Source: Nostoc sp. HK-01 (lineage in GTDB: Bacteria > Cyanobacteriota > Cyanobacteriia > Cyanobacteriales > Nostocaceae). Taken from it: a stretch of DNA of 64,000 nucleotides. The stretch covers positions 992,001 to 1,056,000 of the forward strand of contig AP018318.1 in NCBI GenBank assembly GCA_003990705.1, in the 5' to 3' direction. Under the pieces are notes generated by a model, which was not told where the DNA came from, did not search any database, and saw only the letters and a program-made list of their open reading frames with translations. The position numbers and the translations under genes are program-made. Shown one piece after another: positions 44,963-54,532 of this stretch. Positions within the stretch are counted from its first letter, which is position 1; the number at the start of each line of letters is the position of its first letter.

Positions 44963-45475
44963 ATGATTAATCCAGGTTTGCAGTACCCAATATTTGGTCA
45001 CGAAATTCAGTGTCCCCATTGTCGGCAAACTATTCCGGCTTTGACACTTACAGATACCTATCTTTGTCCTCGTCATGGCGCGTTTGAAGCCAACCCTACG
45101 ACTGAGGAGTTAATTCATCTACAGTCAGGTCGTCATTGGCGCAGATGGAATGGGGAATGGTATAGACAACACACTCATCCTGATGGGATACGGTTTGAAA
45201 TTCACGAAGCTTTGGACAAACTGTATACCCAAGGCTACCGAGCGACACGGGTAATTATTGCCAGACGTTATCAGGAGTTGATGAGTGGTTATTTAGAACG
45301 CAGCACTCCTTGGCGTTCTGGACAGCCAGAGACGACATCGGCGCGACTTTATGGCTTACCAGTAGAATTTAGTCCCGATTCCACAGCAGAACCTTGCTGG
45401 GAAGTGATTAATTTCGATCTGGAAAAAGAGCCAGGGGTTCCTGTACGCTACCCTTATTTCAGGTTGTTTGAATAA
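44963..45475 (+). CDS. Cyanobacterial zinc-ribbon protein (TIGR02652 type)
   Basis: A 170-residue protein that matches the cyanobacteria-specific TIGR02652 family as I remember it. A CPHC (about 17-20) and a later CPRHG (about 35-39) look like a zinc-binding site. A conserved centre (HWRRWNGEWYRQHTHPDGIRF) and a C-terminal PYFRLFE follow. Function is unknown. ATG at 44963 has no strong ribosome site. Confidence 0.75.
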   Translation: MINPGLQYPIFGHEIQCPHCRQTIPALTLTDTYLCPRHGAFEANPTTEELIHLQSGRHWRRWNGEWYRQHTHPDGIRFEIHEALDKLYTQGYRATRVIIARRYQELMSGYLERSTPWRSGQPETTSARLYGLPVEFSPDSTAEPCWEVINFDLEKEPGVPVRYPYFRLFE

Positions 45476-45479
45476 GAGT

Positions 45480-45560
45480 CAGTGGTCATTGGTCAATAGT
45501 CATAAGTAAATGCAAATGACAAAGGACAAATGACCATTGACAATTGACTATTGACAAATT
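45480..45560. repeat. Heptad-type tandem repeats (GGTCATT/TTGACCA)
   Basis: Runs of GGTCATTGGTCAATAGTCA and its complement fill the gap between the zinc-ribbon and VOC genes and form a loose hairpin. Related repeats lie at 16698, 32259, 44136, 46963, 50545 and 57229. Confidence 0.7.
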
Positions 45561-46004
45561 ATGCACCACGCCTCTATCCGCACTGCGAATATTCATCAAG
45601 CGATCGCTTTTTATGAGTTGCTGGGGTTTACAGTATGTGAACGCTTCACTACAGGCTATACCCTGGCTTGTTGGATGGAAGGATTAGGCGGACGAATTGA
45701 ACTCATTCAAATTCCCGAACCAAAACCAGCACCAGATGCTTTTGCAGATGAGCATTATGTGGGGTATTATCATTTATCCTTTGATTTAACAGAAGTCACC
45801 CCAGATTTACCTAGCTGGCTGATAGACTTAAAAACACGCTTTGCATTGGCAGCACAAAGCCAGCCAGAACAATTATCACCCCTCAAAGTCCTTTTAGAAC
45901 CAACACAACAGCAAATAGGCGATCGCATTTGGGAAGTAGCTTTTATTGCAGACAGTGATGGTTTACCTTTAGAATTTATTCGGACTTTAAATAAACTCGG
46001 TTAA
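45561..46004 (+). CDS. VOC-family (glyoxalase-like) protein
   Basis: Single vicinal-oxygen-chelate protein of 147 residues: MHHASIRTANIHQAIAFYEL at the start and IWEVAFIADSDGLPLEFI at the end are the two halves of the fold. Possible metal ligands are His2 or His3, Glu (RIELIQ), His (YHLSFD) and Glu (LEFI). The substrate is unknown. It follows a repeat-filled gap and is probably transcribed alone. Confidence 0.78.
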   Translation: MHHASIRTANIHQAIAFYELLGFTVCERFTTGYTLACWMEGLGGRIELIQIPEPKPAPDAFADEHYVGYYHLSFDLTEVTPDLPSWLIDLKTRFALAAQSQPEQLSPLKVLLEPTQQQIGDRIWEVAFIADSDGLPLEFIRTLNKLG

Positions 46005-46154
46005 ATAAACTTACCTCTTTATATACTTTTTGTTGTTAGACTAATTTTTCTTTGGTAGTGTCGCTGATTTCAGCGATCCCGAAAAAAGAATAGACTATTA
46101 CTAATTACGCTTATAAGTGTGTAATTAGATTTAATAAATACATCTACCAAAAAA

Positions 46155-49013
46155 ATGCTTCGGTTTTTTATAGGGTATAAATATCGTTGGTCATTATTAC
46201 TGTTAAGTCTCTGGATAATTACAGTATTTTTGATAGCTGATCAACCAGCTAACAGCAAGTATACAGCTACATTAAAATCTCAAAATATTAAAACCAACTT
46301 GATTGCAACTCATATAAATTCTTCAACCATAACAGCAAACGTGCGTAAAACCATATTAGAAAATGGTCTGATTGTTTTAACAAAAGAAGTACATACTGCA
46401 CCAGTTGTGAGTGTGCAAATGTGGTACAAAGTCGGTTCACGCCATGAAGCACCAGGAGTAAATGGTATTGCACATCAACTAGAACACATGATGTTCAAAG
46501 GTACAAAAGACCGTCCAGTTCAATTTGGTAGGTTATTTAATGCTTTAGGTAGCGACTCAAATGCTTTTACTAGTTACGACCAAACGGCTTACTATAGCAC
46601 TATAGAACGAGACAAACTTAAAGCATTGTTAGTTCTAGAAGCAGATAGAATGCAAAATTCTCTCATTGAGCCTGAGCAACTAGCAAGTGAAAAACGGGTA
46701 GTAATTTCAGAATTACAAGGCTATGAAAATAGTCCAGAATATCGCCTCAATCGTGCTGTAATGCACGCAGTATTTCCTAACCATGCTTACGGTTTACCTG
46801 TTGGTGGTAACAAAGCAGATGTAGAAAAGTTCCAAGTTGAACAAGTACAAGAATATTATCGGAAATTTTATACTCCTGATAATGCTGTTTTAGTGATTGT
46901 CGGAGATTTCCAAACAGCGAAAACTCTAGAAACAGTCAAAGAGATATTTGGTAAATTACCGAAGAGTCAAGAGTCAAGAGTCAAGAGTCAAGAGTCAACG
47001 GTCAATGGTCAATGGTCAAAACTCAACACTCCCATCTTACTCAGAGAACAGGGAGCAGCAGCGATGCTACAAGTAGTTTATCCATTACCTAATTTAAATC
47101 ACCCAGATATTCCTGCTTTAGAAGTGATGGATTACATTTTGACAGAGGGAAGGAATTCACGGCTTTATCAGGCTTTGGTAGAATCTGGTTTAGCGAGTGA
47201 AGTAACAGCTTCTGTCGCTAGTTTGCGAGATGCTGGCTGGTATGAATTGTTAGTGACAGCAGATGATCATCAAGATCTGAAAAAGATTGAAACAGTATTA
47301 AATCGTGCGATCGCTAATTTAGCGCAAAAAGGGGTGAAGGCGGAGGAAATAACTAGGGCTAAAATGCAGGTAGAAGCTGGAGTGATTTTAAGTAATCGTG
47401 ATATTACCAGCCAAGCAATGCAATTAGCTAACGATGAAACAACTGCTGGTGACTATCGTTATACTGAACGTTATTTAACGGCTGTTAGTCAAGTTACAGA
47501 TGCGGATATTATTAATGTAGTTAACAAATACCTGAAACCAGAAATGCGTGTAGTCGGCTTATTCCAGCCAACTGAGGAAAAAATCACGGAAACTGGTAAA
47601 AAAATCAACTTAAATCAAACTACAGAAAATTTAGCTGCTACTACACCTGTACCCGCATCAGAGGTGGATAAATATTTACCATCATTAGAAGAAACAATGG
47701 ACGCTATTAAGCAAGTTTCTCACAATGGCAGTTACAACACTTCTAACCCTGCTCTACCAGAGAAATTCACCTTAGCTAACGGTCTGCAAGTATTACTATT
47801 ACCAGATAAAAGTACTCCTACCATAACTTTAAACGGCCACATCAAAGCAGGCACAGAATTTGATTTAGAAAATCAAGCGGGAATAGCATCCCTCGTCGCT
47901 GATAACTTAATGAGTGGGACAAAAAGCAAAAATGCCTTAACTTTGGCTAAAGCCTTAGAAGAAAGAGGTGCATCGCTCGATTTTACCGCTTATCGTGAAG
48001 GTGTCAGGATTGAAGCTGATAGTTTAGCCGCCGACTTACCCATCTTGATTCAAACCTTCGCGGATGCGGTGAAAAACAGTACATTTCCCAAAAAAGAATT
48101 GGAATTAAATCGTCAGCAAGCTTTAACAGACCTCAAACAAGAACTGGATGATCCCGCAGAAGTAGCTAAAAGAATTTTTGTCCAATCAATTTACCCGAAA
48201 CAACATCCCCTGCATACCTTCCCTACTCAAAAGAGTCTACAAAGAATTAAGCGTGAGGATGTCATTGCTTTTAAGACAAAATATTATCGTCCAGATACAA
48301 CAGTGCTAGTTATAGTGGGAGATTTTGAACCTACTCAAGTGCGATCGCTTATCCAACAAGAATTAGGAGACTGGCCAGTTAGTGGTCAACCACCAGAGCA
48401 ACAATATCCAGAGGTGAATTTACCAGATAGTGGGTTAAGTGTAAACCCTGTGATTGCAGGTAAAACTCAAGCTATTACTTTTATGGGTAGCACAGGGATT
48501 AACCGTCAAGACCCACGATATTATGCAGCAGTAGTATTAAATCAAATTGTGGGAGGCGATACATTATCTAGTTACTTAGGAGCAGAAGTGCGCGATCGCC
48601 AAGGCTTAACTTATGGTATATATAGCTACTTGCAAGCGCAAAAAAATTCTGGGACATTTTGGATTGAAATGCAAACTAGTCCTGAAGATAGTAGCAAAGC
48701 GATCGCTAGTACCCGCAAACTCTTACAAGAAATTCATCAGCAAGGTGTCACAGCAAACGATGTAGAAACAGCTAAAAATACCTTAATTAGCAACTATAAA
48801 ATTTCCCTCGCTGACCCTGAAGAATTAGCACATACAATTCTCATGAATCAGGTACGGGGAATGGACATAACAGAACTAAATTCCTTCGCTGATCAAATTA
48901 AACAAGTTACCCTTGCCCAAGTCAATCAAGCCGCCCGTGAGTTACTCCACCCAGATAAAATTGTAGTAGTTACAGCTGGGCCTGCTGTTGTTGCAGATAA
49001 AAATCATCATTAA
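46155..49013 (+). CDS. M16 zinc peptidase, two-domain, exported
   Basis: Pitrilysin-type metallopeptidase of 952 residues with an N-terminal membrane/signal segment (about 9-30). The first M16 half has the inverted zinc motif HQLEH (His107, Glu110, His111) and the downstream Glu region. The second half (about 530-940) keeps the fold but has no HxxEH, as expected of the inactive partner half. Residues about 270-289 (KSQESRVKSQESTVNGQW) are encoded by in-frame heptad repeats. The cupredoxin gene follows at once, so they are co-transcribed. Confidence 0.9.
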   Translation: MLRFFIGYKYRWSLLLLSLWIITVFLIADQPANSKYTATLKSQNIKTNLIATHINSSTITANVRKTILENGLIVLTKEVHTAPVVSVQMWYKVGSRHEAPGVNGIAHQLEHMMFKGTKDRPVQFGRLFNALGSDSNAFTSYDQTAYYSTIERDKLKALLVLEADRMQNSLIEPEQLASEKRVVISELQGYENSPEYRLNRAVMHAVFPNHAYGLPVGGNKADVEKFQVEQVQEYYRKFYTPDNAVLVIVGDFQTAKTLETVKEIFGKLPKSQESRVKSQESTVNGQWSKLNTPILLREQGAAAMLQVVYPLPNLNHPDIPALEVMDYILTEGRNSRLYQALVESGLASEVTASVASLRDAGWYELLVTADDHQDLKKIETVLNRAIANLAQKGVKAEEITRAKMQVEAGVILSNRDITSQAMQLANDETTAGDYRYTERYLTAVSQVTDADIINVVNKYLKPEMRVVGLFQPTEEKITETGKKINLNQTTENLAATTPVPASEVDKYLPSLEETMDAIKQVSHNGSYNTSNPALPEKFTLANGLQVLLLPDKSTPTITLNGHIKAGTEFDLENQAGIASLVADNLMSGTKSKNALTLAKALEERGASLDFTAYREGVRIEADSLAADLPILIQTFADAVKNSTFPKKELELNRQQALTDLKQELDDPAEVAKRIFVQSIYPKQHPLHTFPTQKSLQRIKREDVIAFKTKYYRPDTTVLVIVGDFEPTQVRSLIQQELGDWPVSGQPPEQQYPEVNLPDSGLSVNPVIAGKTQAITFMGSTGINRQDPRYYAAVVLNQIVGGDTLSSYLGAEVRDRQGLTYGIYSYLQAQKNSGTFWIEMQTSPEDSSKAIASTRKLLQEIHQQGVTANDVETAKNTLISNYKISLADPEELAHTILMNQVRGMDITELNSFADQIKQVTLAQVNQAARELLHPDKIVVVTAGPAVVADKNHH
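46963..47020 (+). repeat. In-frame heptad repeats inside the M16 peptidase gene
   Basis: Tandem AGAGTCA units followed by GGTCAAT units. This is the same kind of sequence as the intergenic repeat at 45480, but it lies inside a coding sequence and keeps the frame. Confidence 0.8.
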
Positions 49014-49057
49014 TGATGAATTGTCAATGTCATTTTTTTAGCGAGGACAAAAAAGTA

Positions 49058-49528
49058 ATGAAAAAATTTTTAGTGAAAGCATTTATATTTCAATTGTCTT
49101 TGATACTAAGCCTGAGTTTTATCGATTTCATTCCCTCAGCAATTGCAGCTAATTTACCTAGTGATTTGCTAAAACAACCAGCTACAGAAATTACAGTAAA
49201 CTTAGGTAATTCTGCCAACGAACTCAAGTTTGAACCAAATCACCTAGAGTTCATCGCAGGTAAACGCTATCTACTACAACTCAAAAATCCCAGTCAATTA
49301 AAACACTACTTTACAGCTAAAGATTTTGCTGATGGCATTTGGACACAAAAAGTAGAAGCCGGCAAAGTAGAAATTAAAGGAGCTATTCACGAACTAGAAT
49401 TAAAGCCAGGTGCAGAAGCTGAATGGGTTTTTGTCCCTTTAAAAACCGGAAAATATAGTTTACGCTGTACCATACCAGGGCATACTGAAGCTGGGATGAC
49501 AGGAGAAATTATTGTCGGTAATTTGTAA
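49058..49528 (+). CDS. Exported plastocyanin-like cupredoxin
   Basis: Single cupredoxin domain with a signal peptide (residues 1-32, ending AIAA). The type 1 copper ligands are all present: His in LKHYF, then Cys, His and Met in CTIPGHTEAGM. The spacing resembles the auracyanin/nitrosocyanin-like group more than true plastocyanin. I start at ATG 49058 because the signal peptide starts there; the frame is also open to an ATG that overlaps the peptidase stop. It is probably co-transcribed with the M16 gene. Confidence 0.85.
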   Translation: MKKFLVKAFIFQLSLILSLSFIDFIPSAIAANLPSDLLKQPATEITVNLGNSANELKFEPNHLEFIAGKRYLLQLKNPSQLKHYFTAKDFADGIWTQKVEAGKVEIKGAIHELELKPGAEAEWVFVPLKTGKYSLRCTIPGHTEAGMTGEIIVGNL

Positions 49529-49714
49529 TTACCTGGAAAAAATCAGTTATGGGTCATTTGTGAGATGAGGACATAAACTAATCATCAAACATAGACAACA
49601 ACTGAATTTCAAGCCTATGAACTGTTATAAATTAAATATAGATATAGTTTCTCAATTATCCTAGAAAAAGCATAGGCTCCGTAGCGACAAAGTATCAGTA
49701 ATTATTATCAGCAC

Positions 49715-50542
49715 ATGAACATTTTTAGCAACTTGCTTTCTCAACCAGTTAAAGTCACACCAGCAAAAAAACAACGCCGAGGAATTGAAATCAAATCGCC
49801 GCGTGAAATTGATATTATGCGGCAATCGGCGAAAATAGTTGCAACGGTATTGAAAGAAATTTCTGCACTAGTCAAACCAGGAATGACAACAGCCGACTTG
49901 GATGCTTACGCAGAAAAACGTATCCGGGAAATGGATGCAACCCCAAGTTTTAAAGGATACCACGGGTTTACTGGCTCTATTTGTTCCAGTATCAACAACG
50001 AAGTAGTACATGGTATCCCCAGTCCCAAGAAAGTCATCCGTGCTGGGGACGTATTAAAAGTAGATACAGGCGCTTATTATCAAGGTTTCCACGGCGATTC
50101 TTGTATTACAATTGCTGTTGGTGAAGTTACCCCAGAAGCCGCTAACTTAATTCGTGTAGCTGAAGAAGCTTTATATAAAGGTATAGAACAAGTTAAAGCT
50201 GGTGCATATCTCCTTGACTTGGCTGGAGCGATTGAAGACCATGTAAAAGCCAATGGTTATAGCGTGGTAGAAGAATTCACCGGACATGGTGTAGGTCGGA
50301 ACTTGCACGAAGAACCTTCAGTATTTAACTTTCGCACACGAGATATGCCGAATGTGAAATTGCGTGCGGGAATGACTTTAGCAATTGAACCAATTTTAAA
50401 CGCAGGTTCTAAACACACCCGTACATTAGCTGACCGTTGGACAGCTGTAACAGTAGATAATTCCCTATCGGCTCAGTTTGAGCATACAGTTTTGGTGACA
50501 GAAACTGGTTATGAAATTTTGACCGATCGCACTAAAGTTTAG
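49715..50542 (+). CDS. map: Methionine aminopeptidase, type I
   Basis: Removes the first methionine from new proteins. A 25-residue N-terminal extension precedes [17 protein letters not shown]. Metal ligands sit in [14 protein letters not shown] (two Asp), EEFTGHGVG (His), LAIEPIL (Glu) and AQFEHTVLV (Glu). The length is 275 residues. Bacteria with several Map isoforms are common, so this may not be the only one in the genome. Confidence 0.93.
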   Translation: MNIFSNLLSQPVKVTPAKKQRRGIEIKSPREIDIMRQSAKIVATVLKEISALVKPGMTTADLDAYAEKRIREMDATPSFKGYHGFTGSICSSINNEVVHGIPSPKKVIRAGDVLKVDTGAYYQGFHGDSCITIAVGEVTPEAANLIRVAEEALYKGIEQVKAGAYLLDLAGAIEDHVKANGYSVVEEFTGHGVGRNLHEEPSVFNFRTRDMPNVKLRAGMTLAIEPILNAGSKHTRTLADRWTAVTVDNSLSAQFEHTVLVTETGYEILTDRTKV

Positions 50543-50777
50543 TAGGTGATAGGTGACAGGTTACAGGTTACAGTCTTTTGCTGTTATTTATATTGCCTGA
50601 TATCCTGACTGTCTTGGCGATCGCAATTCATCCCGACAGCGCATTGGATAAATTAACGTTGGGATGAATTTTTGCTGTTTAAGTTCAATATCTGGAAAGT
50701 TCATCCTAGAGAGACTGAACACAGAAACCAGAAATTAGTTCAATCAAGAAGTAGATAATACTTTAGCGTTTGCGAAA

Positions 50778-51722
50778 ATGACCACTATTCAGTGCCAAAA
50801 TCTAGAGAATCAACAGCATACTAAAACTATTCTGCCAAACTTAGGCTTAGTTTGTATTACAGTTTCTCAGCAAGTCCGCTTTAAAACAATCACACGCACG
50901 CGTTACTTAAAATTCTCCCTGGCGGAACGGGAAAGCACATTACGGCAACTTTATCAACATAACTTGCAGCGGTTACATGATGCTTTGACTTTCTGTGAAC
51001 AGAATCAAATTCGACTTTATCGTATGACTTCTAATTTATTCCCCATGAATGATTTAGAAGACGAAATTGGCGAAAATCTCTTAGAAGAAATGGCTGATGA
51101 GTTGGGAAAAATTGGTCAACGCGCAGTTGCACTTGGTATCAGAATGGTACTGCATCCTGATCAATTTGTAGTGTTGAGTTCTGATTCACCAGAAGTTGTA
51201 CAAACCAGTATTAATATTTTAGCCAGACACGCGCGAGACTTAGATTTACTTGGTTTACCTCGTTCGTCTTGGTCGTTGATGAACATTCACGGTGGGAAAT
51301 CGCAACGCGCCGAAAAGTTGGTAAAAGTGATTTTACAATTACCAGAAGCGATTAAAAGTCGCTTAACTTTAGAAAACGACGAATACGCCTATAGTGCTAG
51401 TGAAATTTTAGCAGTCTGCCAACAAGCCGAAATTCCGCTGGTATTTGACGCTCATCACCATATTTGTCACGAAAATTTAGATAGCTACAATGATCCGAGT
51501 GTGGCTACTATGTTTGAAGCGGCGCGATCAACTTGGAAAAATCCAGATTGGCAATTAGTTCATATTTCTAACGGTGAAACAGCCTTTAAAGATAGAAAAC
51601 ACAGTGATTTAATTACCGATATGCCTGATATTTATTATCAAGCACCGTGGATAGAAGTTGAAGCTAAACGAAAAGAAGAAGCGATCGCCCATTTGCGTAG
51701 TTGCTGGCTTATGGGAAAATAA
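50778..51722 (+). CDS. uvsE: UV damage endonuclease UvsE/UvdE
   Basis: TIM-barrel, metal-dependent nuclease that nicks DNA next to UV photoproducts. Features are LRQLYQHNLQRLHDALTFCE, YRMTSNLFPMNDLE, LHPDQFVVLSS, SLMNIHGGKSQRAEK, LENDEYAYSASEIL and FDAHHHICHE, whose His and Asp residues form the metal site. The length is 314 residues, typical. Photosynthetic bacteria benefit from this photolyase-independent repair. It is transcribed alone. Confidence 0.9.
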   Translation: MTTIQCQNLENQQHTKTILPNLGLVCITVSQQVRFKTITRTRYLKFSLAERESTLRQLYQHNLQRLHDALTFCEQNQIRLYRMTSNLFPMNDLEDEIGENLLEEMADELGKIGQRAVALGIRMVLHPDQFVVLSSDSPEVVQTSINILARHARDLDLLGLPRSSWSLMNIHGGKSQRAEKLVKVILQLPEAIKSRLTLENDEYAYSASEILAVCQQAEIPLVFDAHHHICHENLDSYNDPSVATMFEAARSTWKNPDWQLVHISNGETAFKDRKHSDLITDMPDIYYQAPWIEVEAKRKEEAIAHLRSCWLMGK

Positions 51723-51772
51723 TATTTCTGTTGAGAAAATTTTGCGCTTTGGCATGAAATAATAAAAAGACT

Positions 51773-53371
51773 ATGGCGATCGCAATCGATTTTGGTACTA
51801 GCAACACAGTTATTGCCCGTTGGAATCCCGTCACCCAGCAGGCGGAAACTCTGAGTTTACCTGGTTTATCAATTCAACAGAGTCTCAATCCCCCACTGAT
51901 TCCCAGCTTGGTGTATGTAGAAGACGCAGCCCAGAGTAAAGTTTTAGTAGGGCAACAAGTACGCGATCGCGGTTTAGATCTCAAAGGCGAATCTCGATTT
52001 TTTCGCAGCTTCAAACGCGGTATTGGTGCAGAAATTCAAGGCTTTTTACCAGAATTAGATGGAGAAACTCTCACCTTTGAACAAGTTGGACAATGGTTTC
52101 TCAATCAAGTGATTGCACAACTAGCACCCTTAGAAGGCGGCTTAGACTCGCTCATATTAACTGTCCCCGTCGATAGTTTTGAAGCTTATCGCCACTGGTT
52201 AGGTACAGTTTGTCAAAGCCTCCCCGTCGAACAAGTGCGGATGTTAGATGAACCCACCGCCGCCGCCTTGGGTTACGGTTTGGCTGATCAAGAAAATCTC
52301 TTGGTGATTGATTTTGGTGGCGGTACATTAGATTTATCTCTAGTCAGCTTGGATAAAGGCGCACAAGGAAACACTAAACCCATCGGATTTTTGCTTAAAT
52401 TTGGTAATAAATCCCTAGCGGAAAATTCCAAGCAAAAAGTCAAAACCGCGCGTGTATTGGCAAAAGCTGGGCAAAATTTAGGCGGAACAGATATTGATAA
52501 TTGGGTAGTTGATTACTTTGCCAAAACTCAAGAATTGGCGGTGAGTCCGTTGACAACAAGATTAGCCGAAAAAGTCAAAATTCAGCTATCAACTCAAAAC
52601 CAAGCCAGTGAAGTTTATTTTGACGATGAAACATTTACCAGTTACGAATTAAATTTAGACCGTGATAAGTTAGAAAATATTCTCAAAGAACACGGATTTT
52701 TTGAGCGCCTAGATGAGTCGATGACCAATCTGTTGCAGCAAGCACGCCGCCAGGGAATTGAACTCGCAGATATTAATGCAGTGTTGTTAGTTGGGGGAAC
52801 TGTGCAACTACCAGCAGTGCAGACATGGGTAAAACAGTATTTTGCACCAGAAAAAATCCGTTGCGAAAAGCCTTTTGAAGCGATCGCCCAAGGTGCATTG
52901 CAGTTATCTCAAGGTGTAGAAATCAAAGACTTTCTCTACCACAGTTACGGTATTCGTTATTGGGATCGACGCAACCAACGCCACAGTTGGCATCCGATTA
53001 TTAAATCAGGGCAAGCTTACCCAATGAATCAAGCGGTGGAATTATTTTTAGGCGCATCTGTGGAGAATCAGCCTAGCATCGAATTAATTATTGGGGAATT
53101 GGGCGCAGACACAGGCAACACCGAAGTTTATTTTGATGGCGATCGCTTAATTACTCGCCGTCTTGATAGCGGTGAAACCACCGTTAAACCTCTGAATGAT
53201 AGCGCAGGCGCGAGAACCATTGCTCAACTTACACCGCCAGGGTATCCGGGGAGCGATCGCGTGAAAATCCTCTTTCAAGTTGATGAGCAAAGATTTTTGC
53301 GAATCTCCGTTGAAGATTTGTTGACAAATGATACCTTGTTAGAAAATCAACTCGTCGCACAGTTGAGTTAA
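51773..53371 (+). CDS. Hsp70-like ATPase without the C-terminal lid
   Basis: Actin-like nucleotide-binding domain with all phosphate loops: AIDFGTSNTVIARW (1-16), LDEPTAAALGYG (about 160-171), VIDFGGGTLDLSL and VLLVGGTVQLPAV. After it come about 140 residues of beta-rich sequence but not the helical lid or EEVD end of DnaK; the total is 532 residues. It is an Hsp70-superfamily member of unknown client, not DnaK itself. A TGTCTCA/TGAGACA hairpin lies 44 bp after the stop (53415-53437). Confidence 0.85.
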   Translation: MAIAIDFGTSNTVIARWNPVTQQAETLSLPGLSIQQSLNPPLIPSLVYVEDAAQSKVLVGQQVRDRGLDLKGESRFFRSFKRGIGAEIQGFLPELDGETLTFEQVGQWFLNQVIAQLAPLEGGLDSLILTVPVDSFEAYRHWLGTVCQSLPVEQVRMLDEPTAAALGYGLADQENLLVIDFGGGTLDLSLVSLDKGAQGNTKPIGFLLKFGNKSLAENSKQKVKTARVLAKAGQNLGGTDIDNWVVDYFAKTQELAVSPLTTRLAEKVKIQLSTQNQASEVYFDDETFTSYELNLDRDKLENILKEHGFFERLDESMTNLLQQARRQGIELADINAVLLVGGTVQLPAVQTWVKQYFAPEKIRCEKPFEAIAQGALQLSQGVEIKDFLYHSYGIRYWDRRNQRHSWHPIIKSGQAYPMNQAVELFLGASVENQPSIELIIGELGADTGNTEVYFDGDRLITRRLDSGETTVKPLNDSAGARTIAQLTPPGYPGSDRVKILFQVDEQRFLRISVEDLLTNDTLLENQLVAQLS

Positions 53372-53479
53372 AACTTGTGCCTTTTCAAAAGCGATCGCAC
53401 TTAAATTTTAAGGATGTCTCATACATTTAGTGAGACAAAACCTAACTTTATATCTATGAAGGGACACTATGATTGCTTT

Positions 53480-53872
53480 TCAAAAGAATAAACCACCAAC
53501 TGAACTGCCGACAGAAGCTCTGAAGGCATATTTTAATGTAGCCTTCAGAGCTACCATAACAATCTGCATCGCCAATGTCTGAACTTCCTTTTCTAATCCC
53601 TTCCATATCTCGTCATTAAGAAATTCTCCACTGTATAACGCCTGCTCTTGCTCATCTAGCTCATCCTCTAGCTCGAATTTGTCATCTGTTTCTATGGCAG
53701 AACTTTCAGCGTTTTCTATTTCGTAATACATTTCAATTTCTCGCTTCAACCATTCAAGTGCTTTCTTTGTTGCCTCATCTTTAGTATGACCCACTGCTGT
53801 TGCTTCAAATTCCTCATAGCTAAGTGTTGCTTGGAATAATCCATTAACAATTGGTTTAATTATTAGCTTCAT
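53480..53872 (-). CDS. HicB-like N-terminus, unknown small protein
   Basis: The first 45 residues (MKLIIKPIVNGLFQATLSYE, then EEFEATAVGHTKDEATKKAL) resemble the partial RNase-H fold of HicB-type antitoxins. An acidic middle follows (about 58-80, TDDKFELEDELDEQEQ) and a hydrophobic, basic C-terminus. No HicA toxin gene is adjacent, so an antitoxin role is doubtful. A perfect 12-bp inverted repeat (53516-53552) lies inside the last codons. Confidence 0.5.
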   Translation of the reverse strand: MKLIIKPIVNGLFQATLSYEEFEATAVGHTKDEATKKALEWLKREIEMYYEIENAESSAIETDDKFELEDELDEQEQALYSGEFLNDEIWKGLEKEVQTLAMQIVMVALKATLKYAFRASVGSSVGGLFF

Positions 53873-53956
53873 TTCTACAAATCTTGTTTCTCAAAGGTGT
53901 AATACTAGATGCTTTAACAGTATAGGCTTTGTGTAGCGATTGCAGCACTATAATGA

Positions 53957-54406
53957 TTAAAGTGGACAACTAAAAAAATTCGGGTCAAGAATCTGATCTC
54001 TTGTGTAAGGGCATTCTGTTGGAAATATTTCTAGTGGTATTTGTGTTTCCTTGGCTGCATCTCTACGCGCACGTCGATAGTATTTCTCTATCCACTCTAT
54101 ATCTTGAATAAAACGTTGCAAACTTGGTGTATCTTCTAAACAATCTTGAATTTTATCTCGACAGTTAGAAAGGGTATTATTCCAACTTTCTGTTCTTTTC
54201 TCAAGTTGGTGCTGGCATTTAAGTAAGTGCATAATTAGCAATTGTAAGTAGCTACCAAGTTCCCTTTGTTCACTGCGTCCCAATGCTTCTAATTCTTCTA
54301 CCAAATTTTTAACGTCTAATGCTGCCCAACGTCCCTTTTTTAAATATTCAGCTTGTTGTTGCGTCCATTCTAGGAAGTCTTGATCATAGAGTTCTGCTTT
54401 ACCCAT
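53957..54406 (-). CDS. DUF29 family protein
   Basis: A helical 149-residue protein with the DUF29 pattern: YDQDFLEWTQQQAEYLKKG at the start, LVEELEALGRSEQRELGSYL in the middle, and YRRARRDAAKET then FPTECPYT near the end. DUF29 is abundant in cyanobacteria and has no known activity. It lies 84 bp upstream of the HicB-like gene on the same strand. Confidence 0.85.
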   Translation of the reverse strand: MGKAELYDQDFLEWTQQQAEYLKKGRWAALDVKNLVEELEALGRSEQRELGSYLQLLIMHLLKCQHQLEKRTESWNNTLSNCRDKIQDCLEDTPSLQRFIQDIEWIEKYYRRARRDAAKETQIPLEIFPTECPYTRDQILDPNFFSCPL

Positions 54407-54532
54407 GAGCTTTTACTCTGTTGTTTAATTAAAGTGAGTTTATTAAATATTCAATTACACTCAATCTATCATCTACAGCTACTTTGAGTAGTTATGTAAT
54501 ACTAGCTGATTGGGGTAGTTGAGTGCGATCGC

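Noticed and set aside
44529-44966. 145-residue frame antisense to the gamma-CA-like gene
   Set aside because: It overlaps a real gene on the other strand, has Cys/Asn-rich noise composition and no recognisable domain.
45480-45560. CRISPR-like array
   Set aside because: Units are short degenerate heptads without spacers; no cas genes in the window.
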